The notes under the pieces: model-generated
The model's input: the letters and a program-made list of their open reading frames with translations, nothing else
Databases searched by the model: none
Told to the model about the DNA's origin: nothing
Origin: Bog-473 sp036502025
Lineage (GTDB): Bacteria > Actinomycetota > Acidimicrobiia > Acidimicrobiales > RAAP-2
Assembly: GCA_036502025.1 (NCBI GenBank)
Contig: DASXZJ010000126.1
Coordinates: 1-64,000 of the forward strand
DNA: 64,000 bases
Reading direction: 5' to 3'
In this document: piece by piece, positions 16,269 through 24,954 of the stretch
Layout of the letters: every line of letters begins with the position of its first letter
Numbering within the stretch: position 1 is the stretch's first letter
Made by a program: the position numbers and the translations under genes

Positions 16269-17039
16269 TCAATGCCCGGTGAAACGAGGGGGCCGCTTCT
16301 CGAAGAAGGCCGCCGCACCCTCGGCGTAGTCGTCCGATGTCGAAACGACCCCTTGGGCCAGCTGTTCCTCGAAGAGGACGGTGTCCAGCCCGATATCGAA
16401 CGATCGTGCCAGTAGCGAGCGGGTATAGCGCACCACGTGTGCCGGGAGCGCGCCGAGTGTCTCGGCCCGCGCCTGGGCGCGCTCCACCAGGTCGGCCGCG
16501 CCGGTGAGTTCGCCCACCATCCCCCACTCGTACGCCTCCGCCGCGCCGACCTGGTCCCCGAAGAGCAGCATCCGGCGCGCCCGGGCGGTGCCGATCAGTC
16601 GGGGCAGCAGCAGCGAGATCGCCCCGTCGGGAACCAGCGAGCGGCTCACGAACGCGGCCACGAAACGGGCATCGTCGGCGGCGACGCAATGGTCGGCCGA
16701 CAGCGCGAGGGTCAGCCCCAGACCGGCACACGCCCCATGCACGGCGGAGACGATCGGCACGCTCGAGCGCAGGAACCGCTCGGTAAGCCACGAGGACGAC
16801 CGCGCCATGGCCTGGGCCAGGTCGACGCCACGGTTCCCACCGCCCGCCCGCAGGTCCATCCCCGCGCAGAAGCCCCGACCCGCTCCCCGCAGCACGATGC
16901 AGGACGTGCCGTCCGACTCGGCCGCTCTCAGCGCGGCCAGCAGCTGGTCCCGCAGGGCGGCGTCGATGGCGTTGTAGGCGTCGGCGCGGTTCAGGACGAA
17001 GTGGGCCACGCCCCCCGACCGCTCCACCGAGAGCTCCAT
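16269..17039 (-). CDS. Enoyl-CoA hydratase/isomerase
   Basis: Crotonase-fold protein of 256 aa: VAHFVLNRADAYNAID, GRGFCAGMDLRAGGG for oxyanion strand one, and VHGACAGLGLTLALSADHCVAADDARF for strand two. The segment VSRSLVPDGAISLLLPRLIG carries Asp at the position often used by isomerases, so isomerase activity is possible. First gene of the operon with the acyl-CoA dehydrogenase. Divergent from the CoA-transferase gene with two overlapping palindromes in the 48-bp gap. Confidence 0.88.
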   Translation of the reverse strand: MELSVERSGGVAHFVLNRADAYNAIDAALRDQLLAALRAAESDGTSCIVLRGAGRGFCAGMDLRAGGGNRGVDLAQAMARSSSWLTERFLRSSVPIVSAVHGACAGLGLTLALSADHCVAADDARFVAAFVSRSLVPDGAISLLLPRLIGTARARRMLLFGDQVGAAEAYEWGMVGELTGAADLVERAQARAETLGALPAHVVRYTRSLLARSFDIGLDTVLFEEQLAQGVVSTSDDYAEGAAAFFEKRPPRFTGH

Positions 17040-17051
17040 TATCGACGACTG

Positions 17052-17078
17052 TACCGAAAGACTTCCGGTAGCGCTACC
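17052..17078. promoter_or_regulatory. TACCG-N9-CGGTA dyad overlapping a 12-bp palindrome (site 2)
   Basis: TACCG (17052-17056) and CGGTA (17066-17070) flank AAAGACTTC, whose AAG-A-CTT is itself symmetric. The perfect palindrome GGTAGCGCTACC (17067-17078) overlaps its right arm. The pair fills the gap between divergent enoyl-CoA hydratase and CoA-transferase genes. Confidence 0.7.
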
Positions 17079-17087
17079 ATCGCCCCC

Positions 17088-18215
17088 ATGCCGCCGCCGG
17101 CCACCCGCACCAGAGTGGCCGTGGCCGATGGCGTGGGCGGGGACCCGACGACCGTGGCCCAGGTCCTCGACGGGTTCGATCCGGCGTCGGTCGACCTTCT
17201 CCTGGGCTGGGTCCCCGACGGCCAACTGCTGCCGGGACTCGAGCGCTACGCCGACGTGGCGACGGTGATGGGGGGCTTCGCGCTGCGCGGCCCCATCGAC
17301 CGCGGTGACGTGCGGTACATGACGGTGCGCCTCGGGGCGGTGCCGGCGCTGCTCGGGGGGCCGCTTCGCCCCGACATCCTCGTCGTCCCGCTCGCGCCCG
17401 GGCGCGGCGGCTTCCTCCTCACGACCGAATCGGCCTGGGTGCGCGCCGTCATCGACGCCGGCGCCGAGGTGTACGGGATCGAGCGAACGGGTGTGCCCGT
17501 GCTCGACGCCGGGCCGCCCATCCCCTCGGATCGGGTCCGCATCGTCGGGCGCAGCGACGCGCCGGCGACCGAGGTCCACTGGGGCGAGCCCCAGGACATC
17601 CACCGCGCCGTCGCCGAACGGGTGGTCGCGCTCATCCCTGAGGGCGCCCGGGTCCAGTACGGCCCCGGACCCGTGGGGACGGCGGTGCTCGACGCCCTCG
17701 ATGGTCCGGTGCACGTCGACACCGGCATGCTCTCCGATGCCGTTGTCGACCTCGACCGGCGCGGGCTCCTGCTCGGGCGCGCCTACGCGCCCTACAGCGG
17801 GGGCACTGGCGTCCTCTACGACTGGGCCCCCGGCCGAGCTCTCGTCGACCGCGTTGAGCACACCCACGATCCCGCCCGCCTCGGCGGCCACCCGCCCCTC
17901 GTCGCGGTGAACACCGCGCTCGAGATCGACCCGGACGGCCAGGTCAACGTGGAGGCGGTCGGCGGCTCCGCTGTGGCCGGCATCGGGGGGCATCCCGATT
18001 ACGCGTTCGGCGCCGCTCGCTCGCTCGTCGGGCTCAGCGTGGTCGCGCTGCCCACGCAGCGAGGGCCGCACCGCACCCTGGTCGACCGCCTCTCCGCCCC
18101 CGCCACCACACCGTCGCACGACGTCGACCTCGTCGTGACCGAGCGCGGCACGGCCGATCTCCGGGGCCTCGACCGGGCCGGCCGCCGGGCCGCCCTGGCC
18201 GCGCTGTGGCCGTGA
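17088..18215 (+). CDS. Acetyl-CoA hydrolase/CoA-transferase family protein
   Basis: A 375-aa protein whose C-terminal half matches AcetylCoA_hyd_C: VAVNTALEIDPDGQVNVEAVGGSAVAGIGGHPDYAFGAARS, with Glu in NTALEID at the position of the family's catalytic glutamate region, then VDLVVTERGTADLRG. It is about 50-60 residues shorter than typical 4-hydroxybutyrate CoA-transferases because the N-terminal domain is compact. It likely moves CoA between an acyl-CoA and an acid; substrate unknown. The ATG lies 10 bp after the palindromes, so the message may be nearly leaderless. Confidence 0.8.
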   Translation: MPPPATRTRVAVADGVGGDPTTVAQVLDGFDPASVDLLLGWVPDGQLLPGLERYADVATVMGGFALRGPIDRGDVRYMTVRLGAVPALLGGPLRPDILVVPLAPGRGGFLLTTESAWVRAVIDAGAEVYGIERTGVPVLDAGPPIPSDRVRIVGRSDAPATEVHWGEPQDIHRAVAERVVALIPEGARVQYGPGPVGTAVLDALDGPVHVDTGMLSDAVVDLDRRGLLLGRAYAPYSGGTGVLYDWAPGRALVDRVEHTHDPARLGGHPPLVAVNTALEIDPDGQVNVEAVGGSAVAGIGGHPDYAFGAARSLVGLSVVALPTQRGPHRTLVDRLSAPATTPSHDVDLVVTERGTADLRGLDRAGRRAALAALWP

Positions 18216-18222
18216 GGGCCGG

Positions 18223-18264
18223 TTGTGCGCTGACCGGTCCGTCATTATAGTGCCCCTTACGATA
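18223..18264 (+). promoter_or_regulatory. Candidate promoter plus CTTnCGRTA motif (site 3)
   Basis: TTGTGC (18223-18228) and TATAGT (18246-18251) are separated by exactly 17 bp, a plausible sigma-70-type promoter. CTTACGATA at 18256-18264 lies at the expected transcription start, where a bound repressor would block. It precedes the dehydrogenase gene by 70 bp. Confidence 0.5.
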
Positions 18265-18333
18265 TCGGCGTCGACTGTCGCCGAGGGGGCGGGGGGTGAG
18301 CGTGACCAACGAGCGCCGGAGCCGGACCGGGCG

Positions 18334-19488
18334 ATGACGGTCGCGGCACCGCCGTCACCGGCCCAACTGCGCCAGGCGTTGAGCTCGTGGCTCCGCAGCC
18401 GGGGTGATGAGTTCCTCGCCGTACGCGCCGAGAACGAGCCGCGGCCTATCGAGGAGGCGATGCAGGTCGACCGCGAGTTCCAGCGGGCGCTGTGGGACGC
18501 CGGCTTCACCCGCCACGGCTGGCCCGAGTCCGTCGGAGGATCCGGAGGCACCGCGGCCTTGCGGGCCACGCTCTACGAGCACCTGGGCCTCGAGGGCTAC
18601 CGCGTGCCCCTCCCCCTCGGCACCCTCGAGGTGCTCGGACCGGTGATGGTGTCGGTGGCACCCGAGCTCAGCGCACGCTTCCTCGGTGCCTGCATCCGAG
18701 GTGACGAGGTCTGGTGCCAGGGATTCTCCGAACCCGAGGCGGGAAGCGACCTGGCGGCCCTGCGCTGCCGGGCCGTGCCCGACGGCGACGGCTGGCGGGT
18801 GACGGGGCAAAAGATGTGGTCGAGCTTCGGCAGCCTGTCCGACAAATCGGCCGCCCTCGTGCGCACCGGACCCGAGGGTCACCGGGGCATCAGCATGTTC
18901 CTGATCGACCTCGACTCCCCCGGCATAGAGGTGCGGCCGACCCGGGCCAGCAGCGACCGCAACGAGTTCGCCGAGACCTTCTTCGACAACGTGTTCGTCC
19001 CGGGAGACCGGATCGTCGGGGCGGTCAACGCCGGCTGGGGCATCGCCATGACCCTCCTGCAGTGGGAGCGCGGCATGTACGCCTGGCAGCGCCAGTCCGT
19101 CCTCCACGCCCGCCTGGCCGAGGCGTCCCGCGCCGTCCCGCACCCGACTCCCGCCGAGGCCGCCGCCATCGGCGATGCCTGGGTCCGGGTGACCGCGCTG
19201 CGTTCCGCCGCCGCCCGCACGGTGCGCCGTCTGGCCGCCGGCGAGAACCCCGGACCCGAGATCTCGGTCGACAAGGTGCTCCTGGCTACGACCGAGCAGG
19301 CCGTCGAGGACCTGTTCCGCCTGCTCGACCCCGCCGCCTTCGTGCTCGGGCACACCGATCGCGACGACCTGCACCGCGCCGACTGGTTCTACTCCCGCAT
19401 GGCCACGATCTACGGCGGGGCCATCGAGATCCAGCGATCGATCATTGCCGAGCGCGTCCTCGGTCTGCCCCGGGCGGGTGGACGATGA
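18334..19488 (+). CDS. Acyl-CoA dehydrogenase, large subunit of a two-gene enzyme
   Basis: A 384-aa dehydrogenase. WCQGFSEPEAGSD is at 127-139 and GQKMWSSFG follows; the C-terminus ends IYGGAIEIQRSIIAERVLGLPR. The next gene encodes a shorter, C-terminal-domain-dominated paralogue overlapping by ATGA. Such adjacent pairs form alpha2-beta2 acyl-CoA dehydrogenases in steroid side-chain catabolism (FadE26-FadE27/ChsE types), each pair sharing active sites, which is the model I favour here. ATG at 18334 chosen; a GTG further upstream is possible. Confidence 0.88.
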   Translation: MTVAAPPSPAQLRQALSSWLRSRGDEFLAVRAENEPRPIEEAMQVDREFQRALWDAGFTRHGWPESVGGSGGTAALRATLYEHLGLEGYRVPLPLGTLEVLGPVMVSVAPELSARFLGACIRGDEVWCQGFSEPEAGSDLAALRCRAVPDGDGWRVTGQKMWSSFGSLSDKSAALVRTGPEGHRGISMFLIDLDSPGIEVRPTRASSDRNEFAETFFDNVFVPGDRIVGAVNAGWGIAMTLLQWERGMYAWQRQSVLHARLAEASRAVPHPTPAEAAAIGDAWVRVTALRSAAARTVRRLAAGENPGPEISVDKVLLATTEQAVEDLFRLLDPAAFVLGHTDRDDLHRADWFYSRMATIYGGAIEIQRSIIAERVLGLPRAGGR

Positions 19489-20411
19489 CCTTCGTCGAGA
19501 ACGAGCTCCGGCGGACCGCTGGCGATCTGTTCTCGGGGCGATCCGGGCCACTGACCGTGACCCAGCTGGTCGAACTGGGGTGGGACGACCTGGTGAGAGA
19601 GGAACCCGCGCTCGCCGTCGGCACCATGGCCGAGGCGCAGGGACGCCACCTCGGCACCTCACGGCTCGTCGAACTCCAGATGGGCCGCCGGCTCGGGATC
19701 GACCCCGCCGCCGCGACGTTGGGCCTGCCCAGTAAGGGCACCACGGTGACGGGGTCGCCCGCCGACGTGATCCTCCTCCCCGACGCCGCCGAGGCGCCTG
19801 CGGTCGTGGTACCCGTGCGCGCCGATGACGGCGTCCGGCTGTGCCCGCTGGCGCCCGCCACCCTCGTCTCGGCTCCCGTCACCGGTGTGGACCCCGACGC
19901 GGCCTGGACCCGGGTCAGCGGGGCGTTCGATGCCGACGCAGGCACCGCGGTGGCCCCCGACGCCTGGTTCGCCGCGGTGGCGGCCGGCCGGCTGGTGCTG
20001 ACCCACGAGCTGATCGGCGTCGGGCAGGCGGTGCTCGACCTGGCCGTGCGCCACGTCACCGACCGGATCCAGTTCGGCGTGGCGCTGGGCACGTTCCAGT
20101 CCGTGCAGCACCGGCTGGCCGACGTCCACGTCGACCTCGAGGCGGCCCGTGCCATCGCACGCACGGCGTGGATCGACGGCGACCCGAACGTCGCCGCGGC
20201 GGCACACCTGGCGGCCCGCCGGGCGGTCGAGACGGCGACACAGCACTGCCACCAGGTCATGGGGGCCATCGGCTGCACCTGGGAGCACGACATGCACCGC
20301 TTCATCCGCCGGGGCGTGCTGCTCGGCATCCTCCTCACCGCGGACGACCCGACCTGGGCCGGGCTGGTAGAGGCCTCCCGATCACCAGCCCGGGCCGAGC
20401 TCTTCGCGTAG
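19485..20411 (+). CDS. Acyl-CoA dehydrogenase, small/partner subunit
   Basis: A 308-aa partner protein. The N-terminal half is degenerate and lacks the SEP.AGSD flavin motif. The C-terminal half retains VTDRIQFGVALGTFQSVQHRLADVHVDLEAAR and CHQVMGAIGCTWEHDMHRFIRR, including the RxQFG arginine that contacts FAD. This is the pattern of the second subunit of heteromeric acyl-CoA dehydrogenases. Start ATG overlaps the preceding stop by 4 bp (ATGA), consistent with stoichiometric production. Confidence 0.85.
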   Translation: MTFVENELRRTAGDLFSGRSGPLTVTQLVELGWDDLVREEPALAVGTMAEAQGRHLGTSRLVELQMGRRLGIDPAAATLGLPSKGTTVTGSPADVILLPDAAEAPAVVVPVRADDGVRLCPLAPATLVSAPVTGVDPDAAWTRVSGAFDADAGTAVAPDAWFAAVAAGRLVLTHELIGVGQAVLDLAVRHVTDRIQFGVALGTFQSVQHRLADVHVDLEAARAIARTAWIDGDPNVAAAAHLAARRAVETATQHCHQVMGAIGCTWEHDMHRFIRRGVLLGILLTADDPTWAGLVEASRSPARAELFA

Positions 20412-20437
20412 TGACATCGAAAGTGGGGGCGGAACCT

Positions 20438-21616
20438 ATGGCGTGGCGCACCTCGAGCCGGCACAATCCCGGTGTCATCGGGCGAGCCCACCGCGTGGCC
20501 ATCGCCACGGTGGCCGTGACGGGACTGTCGGTGTTCGCCGGCATCTCCGCTCCCCCATCGGCCGGAACGACGCCGCCGCCGAAGGCCCCCGACGGCACCA
20601 CCTGCTCGCCCGCCACCCTGGCCAGCCGCCTGTACTCACCCATGTACGTGGACAACTCGCTCCAGGTCTTCTCCGGGGAGAACCTGCACACGATCGGGAC
20701 GGTAGGCGGCCTCGGCACCCCGGCCGAGATGGTGACGAGCGGGGACGGGAGGACTCTCTACATCGACGATTGGGGGACGGGCTCACTACGCGTGATGGAC
20801 GCCTGCACGTTCCGGACGATCGCGCTCATCCCGGTCGGTTCCTTCTCGATCGCCACCTACATATCCGGACCGGCCGGGTCACTCGCCAGTCGGTACCTCT
20901 ACGTCAGCTCACTGGCCGACGAGGACGTCAATGTGGTGGACACCTGGACGAACACAATCGTCAAGCAGTACTTCGTGCCGGGGATCGCGGGGGCGCAGCT
21001 CAGCCCCGACGGCACCCGTCTCTATGCCGTCACGGCGGAGGGCGTCTTCACGTTCGACCCGATGACCGGGCGGCAAGTGGCCCCGTTCCTCTTCACCGGC
21101 CGGCTCGTACCGACGTGGCTGACCGCGACACCCGACGGATCCAAGCTCTACCTCGCCGACACGGGCTCGGACCGCGTCAGCGTGGTCGATACGCACACCA
21201 TGAAGATTGTCAAGACCATCCAGTTCCCCTTCGGTACGGCCCCGATCACGGCGAAGGTCACGCCCGATGGCAAGGAGGTCTGGATCGCCAACGGGGCCTC
21301 GAGCTACGGCGCCGTGGTGATCTCGACGGCGACCGATTCCGTGATGAAGGTGATCCCCACCAACGGAATGGACCTGTACATCAGCTTCAGCAGGGACAGC
21401 AAGTACGCCTACCTCGCCGAGGGCGGACCGGCCTCCCTCAGCGCGCACCTCGGGGCAGTCTTCCTCGTCGTGGCTGCACTCTCGCTCGTGCGGGGCGACG
21501 GCGACATTCGCATCGTGAGCACGTCCACCCTCGGGCAGGTCGGACCGGTCGTGCAGACCGGCCAGATCCCCGGCGATGTGAGTTCCGCCCAACCCGGCCT
21601 CGTCTCGGGTGGGTAG
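20438..21616 (+). CDS. Secreted YVTN/YncE-like beta-propeller protein
   Basis: A 392-aa protein with a basic N-terminus and hydrophobic segment VAIATVAVTGLSVFAG (about 20-36), consistent with a Sec signal. The mature part holds repeated blade motifs: TSGDGRTLYIDDWGTGSLRVMD, LYVSSLADEDVNVVDTWTNTIVKQY, LSPDGTRLYAVT, TPDGSKLYLADTGSDRVSVVDTHTMKIVKTI and TPDGKEVWIANG. Such propellers mediate extracellular binding; no catalytic site is visible. Blade 6-7 contains a hydrophobic VFLVVAALSLV stretch, unusual for this fold. It lies 26 bp after the dehydrogenase gene, so it may be co-transcribed. Confidence 0.8.
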   Translation: MAWRTSSRHNPGVIGRAHRVAIATVAVTGLSVFAGISAPPSAGTTPPPKAPDGTTCSPATLASRLYSPMYVDNSLQVFSGENLHTIGTVGGLGTPAEMVTSGDGRTLYIDDWGTGSLRVMDACTFRTIALIPVGSFSIATYISGPAGSLASRYLYVSSLADEDVNVVDTWTNTIVKQYFVPGIAGAQLSPDGTRLYAVTAEGVFTFDPMTGRQVAPFLFTGRLVPTWLTATPDGSKLYLADTGSDRVSVVDTHTMKIVKTIQFPFGTAPITAKVTPDGKEVWIANGASSYGAVVISTATDSVMKVIPTNGMDLYISFSRDSKYAYLAEGGPASLSAHLGAVFLVVAALSLVRGDGDIRIVSTSTLGQVGPVVQTGQIPGDVSSAQPGLVSGG

Positions 21617-21655
21617 CGGCGCAGTGGCACCCGGTCGGACGGATATATAGACTCC

Positions 21656-21664
21656 CTTCCGGTA
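21656..21664 (+). promoter_or_regulatory. CTTCCGGTA motif, site 4
   Basis: CTTCCGGTA lies 28 bp before the GTG of the 102-aa gene, in an AT-rich island (21642-21677) that also holds TATATAG and TCTATA elements. The same 9-mer occurs at 13456 and 17062. Confidence 0.5.
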
Positions 21665-21691
21665 GCTTTTTCTATAGGGGGTCGGCAGCCG

Positions 21692-22000
21692 GTGGAACTC
21701 AAACCCGGAAGCAGATGGGCCAGCGCCACGTGCGAGGTCGAGGTGGTCGTCGTCCGGGCGCCCTCGGACCCGGTGTCCCTCGAGTGCGGTGGCCTGGCCA
21801 TGGTCCCGACCGGCGACGCCACCGCGAACGGCACGCCGCCTCATCCCGAGTTCGCTGGCGGGACCCAGATCGGCAAGCGCTACGCCGACGAGGCGTCCGG
21901 GATCGAGATCCTGGCCACCAAGGCCGGGCTGGGCACGCTCGCCGTCGGCGGCCTGGCACTCCCCCAGAAGGAAGCCAAGCCGCTTCCGTCATCAGACTGA
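21692..22000 (+). CDS. Conserved small protein of unknown function (102 aa)
   Basis: I recognise this only as a type of small actinobacterial protein found near CoA-metabolism genes; it has no assigned role. Visible features are WASATCEVEVVVVRAP, a second cysteine in SLECGGLAMVP, and a terminal GTQIGKRYADEASGIEILATKAG...L. The two cysteines (14 and 31) are 17 residues apart. GTG start at 21692 immediately follows the AT-rich promoter island; the gene is first of a likely operon with two SDRs and a thiolase (spacings 19, -1 and 22 bp). Confidence 0.7.
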   Translation: MELKPGSRWASATCEVEVVVVRAPSDPVSLECGGLAMVPTGDATANGTPPHPEFAGGTQIGKRYADEASGIEILATKAGLGTLAVGGLALPQKEAKPLPSSD

Positions 22001-22019
22001 ACCGACCCAAGGAGACGAC

Positions 22020-22913
22020 ATGAGTGACCTCACCTGCGCGGACCGGGTGTGCATCGTCACCGGTGCCGGGCGCGGTATCGGCCGCGAGTACGCCCTCCTG
22101 CTGGGGCGGCACGGCGCCAAGGTCGTGGTCAACGACGTCGGCGGCGCCCGCGACGGGACGGGGCACGACGACGGGCCGGCCCAGGAGGTGGTCGACGAGA
22201 TCACGGCGGGCGGCGGTACGGCGATCGCCAACAGGCACGACATCAGCTCGTGGGAGGGTGGCGAGTCCATCCTCCGCCAGGCCATCGAGACCTTTGGCGG
22301 ACTCGATGTGGTGGTGAACAACGCCGGGATCCTGCGTGACCGGATGCTCTTCTCCATGACCGAAGCAGAGTGGGACGACGTCATCCGGGTTCACCTCAAG
22401 GGGACCTTCGTGACGTCGCGCCACGCCGCCGCCTACTGGCGGGACCGGGCCAAGGGCGGCGCGACAAACGATGCCCGCCTCATCAACACATCGTCGGTGG
22501 CGGGCCTTTACGCCAATCCGGGCCAGACCAACTATGGCGCCGCCAAGGCGGGCATCGCCGCCTTCACCCAGATCGCCGCGCTCGAGCTCGGCCGCTACGG
22601 CGTCACCGCCAACGCCGTCGCCCCCGGCGGGCTGACGCGCCTCACCGAGGACATGACCCTGCCCGACGAGATGCTGGACCGGTTCGAGCCGCGGTGGGTG
22701 GCCCCGCTCGTGGTGTGGCTGGCCTCGCCGCGGTCACACGACATCACCGGTCACGTGTTCGAGTCGTCGGGCGTCGTCTTCGGCGTCGCCGAGGGCTGGC
22801 GCCGCGGACCCTCCACGGTCGACGTCCCGGCCACACCCGGGGAGGCCGAGGTGCTCGCCCGAAAGTTCCTGGCCGACGCCCGCCCTCGCACGAGGATGGA
22901 GGACGTCATCTGA
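22020..22913 (+). CDS. Short-chain dehydrogenase, MFE-2/HSD17B4-like
   Basis: A 297-aa SDR with cofactor loop TGAGRGIG (14-21), NNAG motif at 100-103 and catalytic Ser158/159, Tyr172 and Lys176. The long loop NDVGGARDGTGHDDGPAQEVVDEI and the RDRMLFSMTEAEWDDVIRVHLKGTF region match the dehydrogenase part of peroxisomal multifunctional enzyme 2, which oxidises 3-hydroxyacyl-CoA. AAGGAG precedes the ATG. The stop overlaps the next gene's ATG (TGATG). Confidence 0.88.
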   Translation: MSDLTCADRVCIVTGAGRGIGREYALLLGRHGAKVVVNDVGGARDGTGHDDGPAQEVVDEITAGGGTAIANRHDISSWEGGESILRQAIETFGGLDVVVNNAGILRDRMLFSMTEAEWDDVIRVHLKGTFVTSRHAAAYWRDRAKGGATNDARLINTSSVAGLYANPGQTNYGAAKAGIAAFTQIAALELGRYGVTANAVAPGGLTRLTEDMTLPDEMLDRFEPRWVAPLVVWLASPRSHDITGHVFESSGVVFGVAEGWRRGPSTVDVPATPGEAEVLARKFLADARPRTRMEDVI

Positions 22914-23689
22914 TGGCACAAGTCGCCATCGTCACGGGCGCGAGCCGCGGCATTGGCGCGGCCATCGCCCTGCGGTTGGCGGCGCACGGCATGCACGTCG
23001 CGCTGACGGCGCGCACGCTCGAACCCGGGGCAGGCCGCGACGGGTCGCTCTCCGACGTGGTCGGGGAGATACGGGCGGCCGGGGGAACCGCCGTCGCCGT
23101 CGGCGCCGACCTCTCGGTCCCCGACGATCGCCGGCGGATCGTCGATGAGGCGACCCGGCAGCTGGGACCGGTCGACGTGCTGGTCAACAACGCCGCCGTC
23201 ACCTTCATGTACCCGTTCACCGACTTTCCCGAGAAGCGGTGGCGGCTCATGTTCGAGGTACAGGTGCGCGCCCCGTACGAGCTGGCCCAGCTGGTCGTGC
23301 CCGGGATGGTCGAACGGGGCGAGGGCTGGATCCTCAACATCTCGTCGCGGGCCGGCCTGCACCCCGAGGGTCCGCCGTTCCCCGCCGTCCACGTCGCCCC
23401 GTGGACGGCGTACGGGATGGTCAAGGCGGCCCTCGACCGGTTCTCCACCGCCCTGGCGGCCGAGCTCTCCCCCCACGGGGTGGCGGTCAACGCGCTGGCA
23501 CCGTGGGACAACGTGGCCACGCCGGGGGCGGTGGCGCACGACCTGGTAGAGGGCTTCGCGCTAGAGAGCCCGGACCTGATGGCGGAGGCCGCCCTTCTGC
23601 TGTGCACGGGGGATCCGGCGGCCCTCACCGGCCGCGTCGCCACCAGCCAGCAGTTGCTGGCCGAGCTCAGGCCGGAGACGACACGATGA
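22913..23689 (+). CDS. Short-chain dehydrogenase/reductase
   Basis: A 258-aa classical SDR: TGASRGIG (8-15), NNAA (92-95), and Ser144, Tyr167, Lys171. The stretch AGLHPEGPPFPAVHVAPWTAYG between Ser and Tyr is longer than usual. NALAPWDNVATPGAV replaces the common NxIxPG motif. Coupled to the preceding SDR by TGATG. Probably a second hydroxy/oxo step in the same route; substrate unknown. Confidence 0.86.
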   Translation: MAQVAIVTGASRGIGAAIALRLAAHGMHVALTARTLEPGAGRDGSLSDVVGEIRAAGGTAVAVGADLSVPDDRRRIVDEATRQLGPVDVLVNNAAVTFMYPFTDFPEKRWRLMFEVQVRAPYELAQLVVPGMVERGEGWILNISSRAGLHPEGPPFPAVHVAPWTAYGMVKAALDRFSTALAAELSPHGVAVNALAPWDNVATPGAVAHDLVEGFALESPDLMAEAALLLCTGDPAALTGRVATSQQLLAELRPETTR

Positions 23690-23711
23690 CCCGAACCTGA
23701 ATGGAGAAACC

Positions 23712-24950
23712 ATGACTGAAGTCAGAGACGCGCTCATCATCGACGGTGTCCGCACCCCGAGGGGGAAAGGGAGGCCCACCGGAGGGCTGCACCACCTCCA
23801 TCCCCAGGATCTCCTGGGGCAGTGCCTCAATGCGCTGGTCGAACGCAACGGGTTCGACCCCTCCGAGGTGGACGACGTCATCATGGGCAACGGCAACTCG
23901 GTGGGCGACCACAATGCCGACATCGCCCGGCTGGCGGTGCTCGACTGCGGATGGCCGGTCGAGGCCCCCGGCCTCACCATCAACCGGTTCTGCGGTTCGG
24001 GGCAGCAGGCGGTCAGCCTCGCCGCCATGGGGATCCGGGCGGGGTTCCAGGAGCTGGTGGTCGCCGGTGGCGTGGAGTCGATGTCGCGCTGGCCGGCCGA
24101 TCAGACGCCGCTGTTGATCGACGGGGACAATCCTCACCTGCGCCAGCGCTACCCGATGGTGCCCCAGGGGATCTCAGCCGATGCCATCGCGGCGCTCGAG
24201 GGCTTCACCCGCGCCGATTGCGACGAGCTCGCGGTGCGGAGTCAGGAACGGGCGGCGAAGGCGATCGCTGAAGGTCGCTTCGACCGGAGCACGATCGCGG
24301 TACACAACCCCGATGGATCAGTGGCCCTCGACCATGAGGAGCATCCCCGGGCCGGGACCACCCTCGAGACGCTGGCCGGGCTCAAACCGTCGTTCGAAGC
24401 CATGGGGACCGAAGTTCTCCCCGGGATGGACCGGTCCTTCGACGCCATGATCACCGAGCTCTACCCGGCCGTCGGCCCGCTCGCGCACGTGCATCATCCC
24501 GGGAACTCCTCGGGCGTCGTCGATGGCGCCTCGGCCATGCTGCTCGCCTCGCCGGACTTTGCCCGCGCCCACGGCCTCACTCCCCGGGGGCGCATCATCA
24601 TGGCCGCCACGGCCGGCGCCGAGCCCGTCATCATGCTCACCGCTCCCGCCCCGGCGGCGCGGCGTGCCTTGGAGCTCGCCGGCATGACCACCGACGACAT
24701 CGACCTGTGGGAGATCAACGAGGCCTTCGCCTCGGTGGTCCTCAAGGCGATTCTCGACCTCGACCTTGATCCCGGGTTCGTCAACGTCAACGGCGGCGCC
24801 ATGGCGCTCGGGCATCCGATCGGCGCCACCGGCGCGATGCTCCTGGAGACCGCCCTCGACGAGCTCGAACGCACCGACCGCAGCACGGCGCTCGTGGCGA
24901 TGTGCACCGGAGGCGGCATGGGGACCGCCACCATCATCGAGCGTTTCTGA
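23712..24950 (+). CDS. Thiolase (acetyl-CoA C-acyltransferase)
   Basis: A 412-aa thiolase that cleaves 3-ketoacyl-CoA with CoA. Complete catalytic set: nucleophile Cys94 in NRFCGSGQQ, His368 in GHPIGATGA and Cys398 in CTGGGMG; the NEAF loop is present as EINEAFASV. Downstream of two SDRs in one operon, which gives the dehydrogenation-thiolysis order of beta-oxidation. GGAG precedes the ATG. Followed convergently, 4 bp away, by the tandem TetR genes. Confidence 0.93.
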   Translation: MTEVRDALIIDGVRTPRGKGRPTGGLHHLHPQDLLGQCLNALVERNGFDPSEVDDVIMGNGNSVGDHNADIARLAVLDCGWPVEAPGLTINRFCGSGQQAVSLAAMGIRAGFQELVVAGGVESMSRWPADQTPLLIDGDNPHLRQRYPMVPQGISADAIAALEGFTRADCDELAVRSQERAAKAIAEGRFDRSTIAVHNPDGSVALDHEEHPRAGTTLETLAGLKPSFEAMGTEVLPGMDRSFDAMITELYPAVGPLAHVHHPGNSSGVVDGASAMLLASPDFARAHGLTPRGRIIMAATAGAEPVIMLTAPAPAARRALELAGMTTDDIDLWEINEAFASVVLKAILDLDLDPGFVNVNGGAMALGHPIGATGAMLLETALDELERTDRSTALVAMCTGGGMGTATIIERF

Positions 24951-24954
24951 CCCG

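Noticed and set aside
17040..18569. Long minus-strand frame before the enoyl-CoA hydratase
   Set aside because: Antisense to the CoA-transferase and dehydrogenase genes, typical GC-rich shadow; no domain recognised.
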